Positions 40,148-53,676 of a stretch of DNA of 64,000 nucleotides are shown piece by piece. This DNA comes from Liquidambar formosana. Taxonomy: Eukaryota > Streptophyta > Magnoliopsida > Saxifragales > Altingiaceae. The stretch covers positions 29,844,271-29,908,270 of the forward strand of contig CM077833.1 of assembly GCA_039720395.1 (NCBI GenBank), given 5' to 3'. The position numbers and the translations under genes were made by a program. The stretch's first letter is position 1, and every line of letters begins with the position of its first letter. The notes beneath the pieces are model-generated. The model worked only from the letters and a program-made list of their open reading frames with translations, was not told the DNA's origin and did not search any database.

Positions 40148-43100
40148 AAAAAAGTGAACATCCATTCATGCAACTACTACTGCACATGCATGTGTGCAAT
40201 ATGCATATCCGAAAAATCACTCTTCAACAGCTTTAGAAAAGATCGAAAGGGAGCATAAGAACACATTTTGCTGACTATTGTACAAAAAAGGGGCTGTAAA
40301 CTTATGCAGTATGCATTCCTGCAAGATCAAGTTAAGTAATATAGCTTACCAGATATTGATGTTATTTCCAAAGAATTTTGCATTGAAATAGCTCATTATA
40401 ATTCCAAGATTCATTTGAGCTACTCCTAATAGAATTGACATCTTCATTTTCAATGAGTTAAGAAATGGTAACTCAGAGCGGGTACCGTGCCACTTAGGAT
40501 CCACACCAAATGGATAAGTGGCACGAACCTTAATTAAACCAACTGTAGAAGCATCCCTGCAACAAAAAGGATTATTGGAAATTATGTCAACATCTATACG
40601 TCAAAAAAATAATAATAATAATAATAATAATAATGTATAAAAAAAAAAAAGTCTTCAGTACTTCACTACTTTAATACCTGCAGGAAGGGTCGCGGCATCC
40701 ATATGCAGACAGGCCAAATAGTTCAAATGGGACTGAGAAGAATTCATTATATATCAATCCTGTGTATATTGAGAACAGTGCCATCATCAAAATAACGTAG
40801 CGGCCACCAAAAGTCATCTCTGTGATGTCTCCAAGCTTCTGTTGTCAGCAAAATCATGAGAGCAGAACTCACACACTGACCACTTTTTTTTCTTTTAATC
40901 AGCAACTCACACACTGACCATTAAAATGAGTTTTAAATCTTAAGCTTTAAAATTAGTCCTCCATAAGGGGAGATGGTTCATGGAAGTTAAAAACCGTTGA
41001 CTTGGGAATTAGGTTATGCTTTTCTCAACTCAACTAAGCCTTAATCCCAACTATATGGGTTGGCTACATGAATCCTTTTACACCATTCAATTCTAACAAT
41101 TAGGATATGATTATGCTAAATAATTATCAAATGTGACTGATTTCAACTGGGTATGTCCCAAAAATGAGTTGTAACAATACATAGGGCTTGGTAGGAGTTC
41201 AGAAATATAAACCATCTAGGCAATATCCCAGGTGTCACAATTGGTCTCTTATTTTCTCAGGGTGTTGATATATCAATGCTTTGCTACCACCACCGTCCTA
41301 GAGCCTAAGGAAAGTGATAAGTGGTCCATCCATCCGGCTGGGCAAGGCAATGCCTTGACTACTGCTCTCGAGCACTCTAAACTCAGATCTTGACACATTT
41401 CAAAAAATTCACATCAATTAGGTTGAAAGTCTAGAAACCACACAAAAATGATATTAGTCAAAGTCTAAAACCACACTAAAATATTCTTAGTCTTCTACTT
41501 ATATTTCATGGAGCATCTGCCCAATACTTCAAAAGGAGGACGCAAGAATAAAAGTTGTATTATTTGATTAGTGCCATCAAATAGAAGAAAAATGCGTTAA
41601 AAAACTACACAAAAAGGGAAACAAAGGATGCAGAGGTGAACATAATGAAACATATAACAAAGTTGATACTATTACTTGAGTATCAATCTGAGAAAAATTG
41701 GCTTAAGTTGATCATTAACATGAAACACTGACAGCTTACATTCAATCACTGAAAAAACATGTGGCAATTACCTGGCTGGAAAATTTCTTTTCCCTGATTA
41801 TGAAATATAATGTTGCTAGCAAGAGGCATATACCATGGCCCCAATCACCAAACATTACAGCAAATAGGAAAGGAAATGTGACAATCGTGTATACACCAGG
41901 ATTCGCTTCTTGATACTTGGCCACGCTGAAATAGCATCATATTAGTTAATTACCTCTGTAGGATGAATTCATTTGTAAAATGACAAGTAAACTAGTCATA
42001 TAAAATATGAATTCAGAACATAAAAATCGTGAAATGGAAAGAAATATACGACCACTGTATTACTTTAGGTGCTGCTCAGGATATGGACAGCAGGAGACCA
42101 AAAGGTTAAATAAACTTACAAAGGTAAAATATTTAAATGCAAATATTTCACCAACATCGAAATTGGGTCAGGAGTCAAGACCAATTGTAACTACAAACAA
42201 ACATATAGATTTACTTTGTTATGATTACAAATACAAAGTAAGCTATTACTGCAGTCCTACAACAACTTGGACCACATTCTCAATAATTTTATTTCCTTTG
42301 ATTCAGTGAATTATATTTAAGCAAAGAGGAAAAGGTTAATTCATTGCATCTCCCTACATAGAGAACGTGAGACAGTTGTAACATTGACCTTTTTATTTCC
42401 TAATTTGCAGAGCACAATGTTAACATAGTTCGAGAGACAGAAATACGTCCCTGTCCAAATTCATATAATTGAAAGAATCATTGCAATACTTATATGTTCC
42501 AGAAAGTTGGTGATATTACAGGACAATAGTCAGCATTGATTAATTTTATCACCTTGCAAAACATTTATTCCCAGTTACTACATGCATACAGGAAAGGATT
42601 CCATTCTCACATATAGGTAGATTATTATCCTTCTGTTGACTTCTGTGGTACAACTATTGACAGCACATTTGTTTGTTTCAACTAAAAAATGTGACCTTTC
42701 TCCCACCAGTCTGACTGGTCAATACAGGTGCATGAAATATGAAATAAAGAATAATGCTATAGGTCACCAATTTTTTTCTTTCACCCTTTCATTTAATTAG
42801 TCAACTTCCCATTCGCTTAGAATTTTCACTCTCTTTTTCTCTGATTTCTCTCAAATACGACATATTCATCCTATGTGGATAATATATTACTCACTCCATC
42901 CCAATTTGTTTGATAACATTTTCCATTTTGGGATGTCTCAAAAATGTTTGTTCATTTGCAAAAGTCAAAGCAAATAATTATCTTCCTTTCTCAAAATACC
43001 CTTTGTTATATTTAAAATTACAATTTCCATAATGGCTGTCTCATCAAATAACATTCTATAATTATAGAAATGTAAAATCGGAAAGTTAAAAATTATTGAG

Positions 43101-46100
43101 TGACAAGGCAATGCATTAATAACATCAACATAATATGTGTGTTGGGTCAAAGTGACTCAAACAAATTGGGATGAAGGGAGTAAGAAACAATTAATACAAC
43201 ATAGTTTTCAAAACAGAAGTCTGCCAATGTCTGGCACCTAACCACATACCAACTATATCCCATAAAATTTCCCTGGAGATATGATGTTATTGTATTATCA
43301 ATTCATTAATAAAACCTTGAGATCCAGATTTCCCACTTGAGGAAGGGTAATAACATCAGAATTTAGATAGAACAAAAAGTGAACCTTCTAAACTTAGCAA
43401 ACAAATGCATATTACTTCAGTAATCATAAAGTTTATAGTTTACTATTATCTTTTTATAAGTAAAATGTGTATTAGTAAAAGAGGCCTTCGTCCTATGTAC
43501 ACTACATTTGATGGGTTGATAATGATTAACCTCAAAATGCTATAAAAGGGACTCTTGATACAGGTGTACTGATTTTGAAGTGACTCACCCATAAGCGTCC
43601 ACGATTTCTTGAAAAGCAGAAGTAAATTTGTTGGTGCGAAAATAAGTAGGAGGTGATTCCTCTGTATGCAAAACCTGAATTATAGCTCCAACTTGTGAAT
43701 TGCTATCAAAGGTTGCCTGCTGCATGGTATTTTGGATCTGCAAAGATTAAGCCTAAGCTGGTAAAGAAATCGTTAAAACAAAATATTCTACTTGTGAGTT
43801 GTGACGGATTCACTGTAAATGAAAAAAGAAATATTTTGTGCAGCATCAAAAAAGAAACTAATGCAGGCTAAAGAACATACCTGATTTATTGCAAAAACAG
43901 GACACCAACCCTCTGCCACAAGACACTTCTTCGTCACATCAATGCTGAGCATATTTAAAGTGTGGTAAATGGATTTTTCCTTCTTCACCTATATGGATTT
44001 AAAGATAAAAAGTTCATGAATACAGTCAACCCAACTCAACAAAGATTAATCCCCACATCCACACATGCACACATGAAGGGGAAAAAGTAGGTTTAATGTT
44101 TGTTCTTCAACAATAGAGGCTTAACACTACTAAATTAAACAACTGAAACTTACCAAAAGGTTCCATTGCTCAAATTGATAGCCAATTGTCTGCAACGAAT
44201 TCGCCCGGTGCAGCAGTCCAACATCTATGGTAGTCTTCAGCTCTGTAAGTCTTCCAGATACCTAGAAATTAGAATGGTTACAATTTCAGACTGCACTGAA
44301 ACTGCAAGCAATTACTTGTCCACAATCAACTGAAAAAGGTACTTCACCCACCCACAAGGTGCATTCCAAAATTGGAACAAGCTCGGATATATGTTTGATA
44401 ACAACTGATATAATGTCAGCAAAAAATCATTTCAAAACATAACCAGTAGTGTGTCTAACTGTTTAGTCATAACTGCTTCTAGGCTTATATATGCTCTAAA
44501 CCAAAAAAAAAAAAAAAAAAAAATCACTACCATATCTTCTGAGATTATCTCTAAAGGTGAGTTCCTTTAAACAATATTATATTGCTCAAGAACTTTTTCC
44601 TACCAAAGTGAGTATTGGGAGAAGTGTCACATACTGACTTAGGCTAGGAGTTAGCTTTATTCCATCTTCAAAAACTATATCAGATTGAATCTAGTCCGTA
44701 ACTGTTATCTGATTTTTAAATAAACCACCTCACAGTTGGTTTGAAAAAAACTGTGTTTATGCCTTGTTTTTAGAGGAAATATGAACTGATTAGCAGGAAA
44801 AAGAGACTTACCAAACAGTGTGAAATCAAAACTGCCCAGACTTATCTTCAATTGGACAGATTTTCAGGTTTACCAAACAGCCCCTTAGCCTAAATATAGA
44901 CCTCATGCCATCAAGATTCAACCCATTAAGGCTGCGTTTGTTATATGGGAATCAGGAAGGGAATGGAATGGTGATTCCGTTCGCCCAAAAAAAGTGATTG
45001 TTTGGTAGTCCAAGAGAATGGAATGACCATTCCTTTGTGGGGGGTCTATTCCCTCCAAAGAAGGTATAGCCATTCCTTCCCAAACCAACAAGAACGGCCA
45101 TTCCCACCCTTTTAAGGAATGAAATCACTAAAAGTGGGTCCCACTTAATCTTTTCCATTCCATTACATTCCCACCCCTTACCAAACATTGGAAAGGAATG
45201 ACCATTCCCATTCTCATTCCATTCCCACTCCCATTCAATTCCCTCTCCATTCGATTCACTCAAACCAAACGCAGCCTAAGGACAACTCTTGAAAAATAGC
45301 ATGATTCCAGGAGCCTAACTACATAGGACAATACTTTTATGTTTCTCGCCTAATCAATCATGAGCTGCAGTGATTCTGCTCATGCCTCATGGGCACTTAA
45401 TTAGGCAGGAAAACATTAACTAAAATTCACAAAACTGTTTTAAACCTCAATCAATACCCCTCAAATTGTTCAATCACCAGTGGGATTGTCCTGAACAATA
45501 AAACTATTGTCACCAAAAATAAATCCAGCTCATGCAAATGCATGTACAACAAAACAAAATAATTTCATTATCATGTTACCAAATCCCCCAACTTACTACA
45601 AATGTGACCAACTAATTTATGTGGTTTGGGACTATAAGGGACATTTCCGTATTCTATAGTTGCAAGAGAACCACTATAGTAGTAATTTTATCGGAAATTT
45701 TTTTAAGTGATTTAGTGTCCATCATTTGTGCCAACAAAAAAATGAATAAGCAACCCTAGTTCTCTAGATTCTTTAAGAACGAACACAAAATTATCAAAAA
45801 ACAACACTACTTTTAACAGAAAAAGAAAAAAAAAAAGAAGGAAATAGCCAAGTCACAGCAAACTGAAGGTTCTGATTCCACTGTGAATGAGAGACAAGAA
45901 TCCAACAGAAAGAAATATGCATACCTCTGTGATCATCTGATATTGTTTGCCAATGTCATCTGCAAACGGGTAACGGTTTGCTCCAAAAGCATCGCATATT
46001 TTCAGAATTTTGTTTTTAGCTCTTTCTCCAGAATAGAATACAACAAATACATTCTTCTCAACCTGTAAAAAAAAACTTTATCAGTACCCAAAATATAAGG

Positions 46101-48668
46101 GCAGAAATCTCTAAACTGGAAATTATAAATGGGATAAAAAATCAACCAGGATAATTTAAATAAAACAAAAGTGTGCAAGTGTGTGTGTGTGTGTAGAGGT
46201 TAACTAAGAGCAACAAAAATACAAGTAATAGTGGAGAACAGACTTCCAGAAAGAAGGGTGGGCTGGGGGGGGAGGCAATTAATATTCAACCCTACAACAT
46301 ACTTCTTTAGGTGGCTATCCAATTAGAGAAAATGAAAAACATACATATAGAGAACACACAATTATATCCCTCTAACGCCCTAAAAAACTATAATATATTA
46401 ACCTTCTCTCCAGACACAGGATCAATGACAGGGTCTTCCACCAAAGCTTGCTTCAGTAACACATTACCCCTGGTCGCACGAAACAGAATCCTTTCAAAAG
46501 CCATTGATTTTTCTCTTGGAACAAGGCCACTGACAGATCCCAGTTTAACTTGCTTCGATGGATCTGTTATCATTTCCTACACAACATTAAATCCCTAAGT
46601 ATCATCCTAAGAAAAAACAAAAGGTTTTCAGCTGATGCTTAAAACGAAAAAATGAAATACAAAAACTACAATTCTGTACTTGCTCCAATAATAATGGACT
46701 ATCAATGGATCCTTCGCCAATGTTCTGTACTTCAATTTCTCTGTGCTGAGCTGAAGCACTGCTTTGAGCTGAATAGAAAAACTCGCCAGGCCTGGAATGA
46801 GAAAATGGAAATATATTTCACTTCACAGCTTGGCCAATTTTTTTTATGACTGAAGAAACACCATGCTAATTGAATTAACACATGGAAAAACAAATAGCTC
46901 TTCTAAGTAATACACAATTCCATCTTGAGTATGTCATAAAACTAATGTGATATTATGTAATTGACATATTGCTCCTGATAAAATGAGACACGTTGAACAC
47001 ACACAATTGAAATGAGAGAGAAAGGAATCTAAGATATATATAAAATCATTCAGATTGTGCTGTCAGTATTACACGTAAGCCAAGCTGGTAGTACAGCAAT
47101 GCCAATAAAGAAGTCCGAACTTCTAATTATTGGAAATGTTATATATGGTAGTAGAATGCTCTCATACCCAAAGGCTATAACATCATAATAAGCCAAACCT
47201 TCTGAAGAACAAGCTTATATTCCAATAGCTCACTGTAGGCACGCTGTAGCTTTTCATTGTTTGCATTTATCTCTATCAGTTCAGCTTCAAGTTCTCCAAG
47301 TTTTACCTAACCATTACCACAACAAATTGTTGGAAACATAAAATTCTTGCTTTGCCACTGTGGAAACATATAATACGAAAAGCTCATGCCAAGTTATCAA
47401 AATCTAACATACCTCCAAATTGTCCAAATCAATATCACCACTTCTTACAGACCTTGTTGAGGGTGACAAACCAGCCTTTGTCATTTGTTCCCTCAAAAAG
47501 CGTAGTTTGCGAGCCATCTCCCCACATCTTTTGATCTGCATAGAAATATTACATACACACACACACATCAAAGATAATAGAGTTTGATTCTAGAATTTAA
47601 TGAAGATATTCTTGAAGTAACTTACAGCATCATGCAAAATATGGAAATTATTCATATGTTATGAAACATACAAGGCGCATATATAAAACTAGAATCCACA
47701 TAACAAAGTTCATCATTTCATTGATAAAAGTGGAAGGAGAATAGTTTTCCACAATTCTTTTTGTAACCAAAGTTTCTATTCAATTGAGCCATTATTTCTT
47801 GGAATCTCCATAATCAACCAGGTCATCTAATGATCAAGAAAAGATTCAAAAAGAAGAATCAGAGCATGAATGGACATGAATGGGCAATCCCACAGAAAAA
47901 TATGAGCATACATAGGCACTTGACAGATCATGGTAGAAGTAAATGGGATCACAATCTCATGCTTGTAAAATACTTAAGTATTTGTTTTATAAGGAGAAAA
48001 TGAAAGAAGCCCTAATGTGGCTGTAATTTTTCAAGATGCATATCTAATGAAAATTAAACATATTCAAGGATAAATCAACAAGCATAAAGACAGAACATAA
48101 ACCGCACCTGAGTAGCATATGTACGCTGGAATGGGCTCTTCTCGGCATTGAGCTGCGGAAAAAGATTATGCACCAAACGGTATTAAATCTAACCAAATGT
48201 GGAATAAAAGGAACAAAAAATAAAAATAAAAAAACCTGGGCATTCAGAGAAAATGTCGCAATAACAAAGTGAAAACGTTAAATTGCCAAAACATGTAAGA
48301 TCAATGTTAGGGTTTGGCAGAAGGATCAATGTTAGGGTTCAATTGTGAAGAAATTCGTAAACGAAATAACTAATGAATGCATAAAAAGCAAAGAACATTG
48401 AGAGAGAGAGAAAGCTCGATGCTAGGGTTTCTCCGTAAAATATATCGAATATGAGAATCAACAATGGTCATTGCAATAAAAGAGAGGACTCGATTGTAGA
48501 ATTGGATGAAAATGGAAGAATGCTCACGTCTTTGAATTGGAAGAGGCCAAGATCACCGAGGTACGAAATCGTTCGATGAGCAGACTCGATAGGGATGATC
48601 AGCTGCACCAATTGCATCGGCTCCGACCGCAGCAGATCCATCGTCGGACAACACCTTCCCTCCCCCAT
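37878..48668 (-). CDS. VHA-a3: Vacuolar H+-ATPase subunit a, tonoplast VHA-a2/a3 type
   Basis: Eighteen exons on the minus strand: 48528-48668, 48108-48152, 47413-47535, 47199-47306, 46680-46791, 46403-46576, 45925-46062, 44154-44261, 43881-43988, 43589-43737, 41772-41925, 40678-40838, 40350-40556, 39835-40018, 39649-39732, 39345-39538, 38171-38230 and 37878-38082. They encode about 817 residues (Arabidopsis a1 to a3 have 817-821). Subunit a is the Vo stator and half-channels of the proton pump. The N-terminal cytosolic half has [14 protein letters not shown] and [20 protein letters not shown]. The membrane half has [27 protein letters not shown] and [17 protein letters not shown], whose Arg is the essential proton-path residue. 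[18 protein letters not shown] fits the tonoplast a2/a3 forms better than the Golgi a1 form; a2 versus a3 is not resolved. All junctions are GT-AG. Exon 5 carries one surplus base (gcct for gct, 46789-46790) just after its acceptor, which breaks the frame as assembled. Confidence 0.95.
41023..41078 (+). repeat. Remnant resembling the Au-SINE 3' region
   Basis: The words caactaagcc-ttaatcccaac, atgggttggctacatg and aatcc recall a dispersed plant repeat (Au-SINE type) with ccaactagttggggtcggctacatg. It lies in an intron of the V-ATPase gene, in antisense orientation. Assigned from memory; no Pol III boxes are visible. Confidence 0.4.
42890..43180. mobile_element. Stowaway MITE in V-ATPase intron 10 (291 bp)
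   Basis: The left end ctcactccatcccaatttgt and the reverse complement of the right end (ctcccttcatcccaatttgt) match the common plant Stowaway terminus. TA flanks both sides (42888-42889 and 43181-43182). Confidence 0.85.
44930..45276. mobile_element. Tourist/Harbinger-like MITE in V-ATPase intron 7 (347 bp)
   Basis: It begins GGCTGCGTTTG and ends CAAACGCAGCC, exact inverted termini. Both sides carry TAA, the PIF/Harbinger target duplication. Its inside is rich in GGAATGG/CCATTCC words. A diverged relative lies at 63409-63744. Confidence 0.87.
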
Positions 48669-48941
48669 TTACGTAAAGATGTTTCTATGTATATGTGTGT
48701 GTGTATCAATATATGGAAGATAATGCTACTCTTGTACGTTTCGAAGGTGGCGCAGACGACGCCCGATCGGAAAGGACTCGCCGGCCGGATCGATTCTTCT
48801 CAGGCTCCGACGACGCTATGAGATTTGCTCGTTCGCCTAACGAAATTTCGCAATTGCGTCCGACCACACGCTATGATGTCTCTGATTCGTCGTCGTCCTC
48901 ACACGGTCACGCGCATGTGATGTTTATGCTTACACTACATA

Positions 48942-49222
48942 AAACGGTGCCGTTTGCTTCTTTCCTACGCGACACCCCTTTTTTCATTTTTATTTTTAAA
49001 ATTATAACGCTGCCGTTCTATTTCCTCAGAAACGCCCCTTTCCTTTGGAATATCTCGTAATTCAAAACGCACCGTTTCATGATCTCCCCAGAGCACAACG
49101 TTTTTGGCATAAATGTTTGTAAACACTAGACCAACAGGGGGAGCCTGGATGTTTTTTTCACGTCTAAACACGACACCGTTTCGTTGATATTGACTGAAAG
49201 GGTTCCAAAAACAGTGCGTTTT
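48942..49222. promoter_or_regulatory. Cluster of ACGnnnCCGTTT-like motifs upstream of V-ATPase
   Basis: Five related words occur within 280 bases: aaacggtgccgttt (48942), aacgctgccgttc (49006), aaaacgcaccgttt (49064), acgacaccgtttcg (49170) and aaaacagtgcgtttt (49208). They centre on (A)ACGnnnCCGTTT, a near-palindromic word common in plant core promoters. A role is inferred from clustering only. Confidence 0.4.
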
Positions 49223-51023
49223 GGCATGTTCAGTAACTTCTTTGAAGGATGGGGAAGATGCCAGTAGAATTTTAAAAATTGTATTACGTGCTCTTCTTCT
49301 CACTTTTTTTTTCTTATTTTTTTTTTAAATCAACATATATTAATATGTTGGCTGATGTGAGATCATTGCATTAGCAGCTTACTTAACATGATGCTTAATA
49401 TGAAGTTATCCATCCACATTAATTATGTCATCAATGATTAACAAGGTGATAATTGTTGTGTTTAATGGCTGAGGAGCTAAGTCCATTCCCGATCGGATAG
49501 TCCTTTGCAATTCATTAATTTGTAGGAGTGTATATGATAGAAAATTAAGTGCAATCTAATTTTGGTGGTGTTTTAGGATTGACTGATTGAGTAATAGCTC
49601 AAATCATTTGTCTAAATCTACTTATCTAAATGATGTGATAATTAATTGAGCCAACTACCGTATCCATAGTGGGCCGGATGACATGATGGCTATTACATAC
49701 ATTAGTCATTCAAATAAAATTAGGCAAAAAAGTTGGATTCTTTAGAATTTTTCGATTCCAGTTCAATCTTTTAAAAGTATAGTGATCACACAATTTAGCG
49801 GATATATGTACATAATCCTACCGTGTCAGGTTAAGAGAAGGTTGATAGAGAACCCTCATAATGAGTGTGGGAGTACTAAATTAAATTATATATTAAGACA
49901 AGCTTTAACCATGTAATTAATTTGCACACCTAGAAGTTTTTGAGTTGTTATAGGGGTTAATTTAATTAATTGAAATCATATGATTGTAGTGATCAAATTA
50001 AGTTGATTTTATGCTACTGTCACTTACTAAGCGGAAACCATATGAGGGCATAAGTTTCTATACATTGCAAGGCCTTGGGGTCCATCGATCACCATGGGAG
50101 GCAAACAGGATGTGTTCTGGGGAAGTCACGGAGCACAGTCTGAGTAATTACTATGTAATGACTAGGTAAAGTACCCTTTACAGGAAGGCATAGGCCTTGC
50201 TGCAGCAATGTGCTAGTTTGCCATGCAAACAGGCTGCCATCTTTAGGCATAGGAAAAATCACAAGAATTAGCCAACCATGCAGACTGCAGCAGCAAAGCT
50301 CTGTAACAAAACCGGTTTTGGACCACATTACAGCTCTCAGCAACAAAGCCAAGAAGAAGATTTCTACAGTAGATTCCCACGCGCCTGGCCTCACCCTGCA
50401 ATGCCTATATAAACATTCCCACACCCTACAGTGCCTATTGCAAGAAACCCTACTGAGTTCTTTCTTCTGCATTTTTTTTTTTTTTTTTTTAATGGGTTTT
50501 TGGCTTTTTCATCACTTATTATTAGAATGAAAACCCATCTACCCTCTCCAATTCGTCTTATTACCAATCATAACATGTCATGTCACGGTGTCGAGAAGTG
50601 CTTCAATTATTTTGTCAATTCCGTAGATGGCAGCAGCACGCTGTTGAGTGATGTACGTGGCACGCTAGGCTGGCCCTGGGCCCTGGCTATGCATATAATT
50701 TCTTTTTCTTTTCATTTTTCATTTTTATTTATTTAAAACTTTAACCTTTCACTGCCAGTGCTTGGATTGGGTTGGCTTCTTCACGAATTTCCTAAGATGG
50801 TCTACGATGGTTATGGTGTTGTTTTAGCCTATTTATGAGCCTTACATTATATAGGCAAACTACCAAGCAGCCAGTATGTATTTGCTTCTTGCAGTGACTT
50901 CGATCTGTACCAACTATTAATGCACCTAAGCTGCCAGCTAATGTGTCCGTCCCAAGATCTTCTCCACTGTCCAGTGAATTGCAGGTTCAAGTGCACATCT
51001 AGAATATTCGTCTTGGACAATTC

Positions 51024-51096
51024 TAGTAGAGGAACATTTTTTTATACTCTCATTCATATTTCACCACTTGTTCAAACTATTAAGGATGATCAATCC

Positions 51097-51129
<33 letters not shown>

Positions 51130-51372
51130 CTCGTGTTTACTTAATTATGATCACATTTCACACCATGTCCATATGTTCATGACCACGTGTCCATGGACAA
51201 TATATAATACTAGAGTGGAGGAACCTCTTACTGTATGTATTCCCATTCATGCCTATTCCACTACTTGTACAAATAATTAAGGATGATTAATCGTGTACAT
51301 GCATTCTTATGTTTATATAATTATGACTATATTTCACGCGTCACATCCATGTGTTTAAGACCACGTATTCAT
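51024..51372. repeat. Diverged tandem duplication, about 190-bp unit
   Basis: Copies at about 51024-51194 and 51213-51372 share ggaggaac, tattaaggatga, attatgac-atttcac, catgttt-agaccacgt and similar words in the same order. A TA microsatellite expanded in the first copy only (51100-51121). Confidence 0.7.
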
Positions 51373-53615
51373 TTGTTTGAATTTTATAATTTTTTTATGA
51401 TATGTAACAAAAAATTAAGGGAGGTCAAGGGTAGCTCTTCGATCCACATTGGTGCGAAGGCAAGTACTGTCCTTTGTGCATTATTGGTAGGCTCGAAACA
51501 AGTGATTAATGAGAGGTCGTGAAAATTGAGATATATGTATTTCAATAGAGCTAATGTCAAAAAAAAAGGAAAAAAACAAACAAAAACAAACAAAAACAAA
51601 AACAAAACAAAAAAGAGATTTATGAAGCTAACCTCATGTAATTGAGATTTTAGGTTTTGTTGTGTTGAGTTGAGTGATATCTTATCACATTTATATTTAT
51701 GGGTCAAGAAAGTCAAATTCCAAATCACACGTAATTGGCTTGCTCTTAGAAAAGGGGCAAAAACTGACGGGATATATATATATATTTAATGAAGTTTTTG
51801 GGTAAACTCCGCGATTTATCGACGCATGCTGGAAGTGTCACCACACCACCTTGACTATCTACGAGACGAATGGGACATACGACCCTCGGGTTTGATTTAA
51901 TTCCAAAATATATATAATAGTGAGGCATCCAAATCTGAAGTAGGAATATGCTTATATTTCATTAGCATGAGCAAGTGGCAAATAATTTAGGAATCGGTAT
52001 CAACACAGACCACCTAATAGAAAATTGAAGGCATTCAGCACTCGTTGCAATCAAACCATCAAATCATATATAGGAGTTTTTTACAACAGGAGTACGACTA
52101 ATACTTATCGGAAGCTGAGATACTTTTTGCTTAAGCAGTAAGATAATTTCTAAATATGGATCCATAGGTTGGTTTTCCGGCAAAATCAGCATTTTCTATG
52201 TACCCTGCAACCCTCTATCTGTATGTCAGATAAATCACTAGTTAAAATCAACTAAGTACAAAATAAACTCCATGCATGACTTCAAATGCTACACGAAACA
52301 TTGTGATATTATCAGACTTTGAGATCGATGATGGGCAAATATCCCCTAACAAGAAGGACTCTACAAATGATAAAGTGTGCATTTTCCACTTCATTAAACA
52401 CTGTGATCATATGGTAAAAAAGGGGTTAAAGGGGACTTGTAATAATAAGTCTTCCAAACGAAGAACACTCAATCGAATAAAAGGGTACTCCAATGTTGTT
52501 TCTCTCTTATATTCATCAAACATGTATAAATTCATGTGTCCATAATGCATCACGATGTGTTTGTCTAACTTCTACTAATCATGTTCTCGTTAAGTGCAAT
52601 ATCATTCCTCCAATCAATATATTGCTCAGAATACAAAAAGTAAGCCATGATCGTATGCTTTATGTGATTTTCCAGCTTATCCCTGTAAAACCGGTCGACC
52701 AATTTTTTTTATTTATTTAAATTTAACCACAAATTTTCTCCCCAAATTAAAATTAAATTAAAGTAAGCCATTGCAATGCTTTCATAGTTAGGTCATTTAT
52801 ATTTGTATTTGTTCCCTATGAACAAATGTTGGTTGAATCCTCCAAAAGGCTTGCCTTTCTTCGGGTGTATGGATAACACAATATTATGTGGTTCAAAAGT
52901 TTCACTCTCATATCTTTTCCTCTGATTAATGTAAAATTTTATTTCGGTGCAAACCTTCAATCACAAGATTATATATATAACAACAAATTCAGTTTAAGCT
53001 ACGACATAAGATTATATAGTGAATACTTCAATTAATTTCTTAATTTATCATGGTTGAGACCTAAAAAATATTTCCAAAACCCAAATTTCTGGGAGTTTGC
53101 TCTCTGTCAGAAATTGTAAAGAAATATGGGAAGAACAAGCTACAACTTCGCCCTCTGTGACCATTCAAAGCATGTCAAAAAGCTACTCAGAAAAAGAGGA
53201 AAAATGATCATAAAAGAGAGCACATATACCCATTCAGAGGGTATTGTCCTAATCATTTGAAGATAAAGAGCAACAAGTCATGAATCAGATATTTCAAAAA
53301 CTAGGGAAAAAATTTCATCTTTCCCGTTCCTTTCAAATGTACCAAATCTAGCAGTCTATATAAAAGCATCTTTAGATCCTATCATAGTCGTTTGTACCTT
53401 AACCAATATATCAATAATATGTTTCCAGCCTACATATTGTATCACATGCATATCCTTGCAGGCCAGGAGCATTAAACATTAGCAGATAATTAGCAAAACT
53501 TTCCTACGAGGATCACCCTCTTGCATGTCCACTTCAAGTAGCTCATTTCCTTTGTTTTGCAGGTAAGTAGTTGATATTAATGCCATTATAATTTATCTAT
53601 TTACATATACATTTA

Positions 53616-53619
<4 letters not shown>

Positions 53620-53653
<34 letters not shown>

Positions 53654-53676
53654 CACAGAGAGAGAGAGAGAGAGAG
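53620..53676. repeat. Compound (TA)n-(GA)n microsatellite
   Basis: TA units at 53620-53649 are followed by GA units at 53657-53676, separated by tgtatgcac-like bases. Confidence 0.9.

Noticed and set aside
50431..50736. 101-codon open frame after the orphan TATA word
   Set aside because: It is made of a poly-Phe run and low-complexity residues with no domain; its likely cause is the T tract.
50926..50950. taagctgccagct resembles miR167 (11-12 matching bases)
   Set aside because: The match breaks off after AAGCTGCCAGC, and the following 100 bases hold no complementary arm, so no miRNA hairpin forms.
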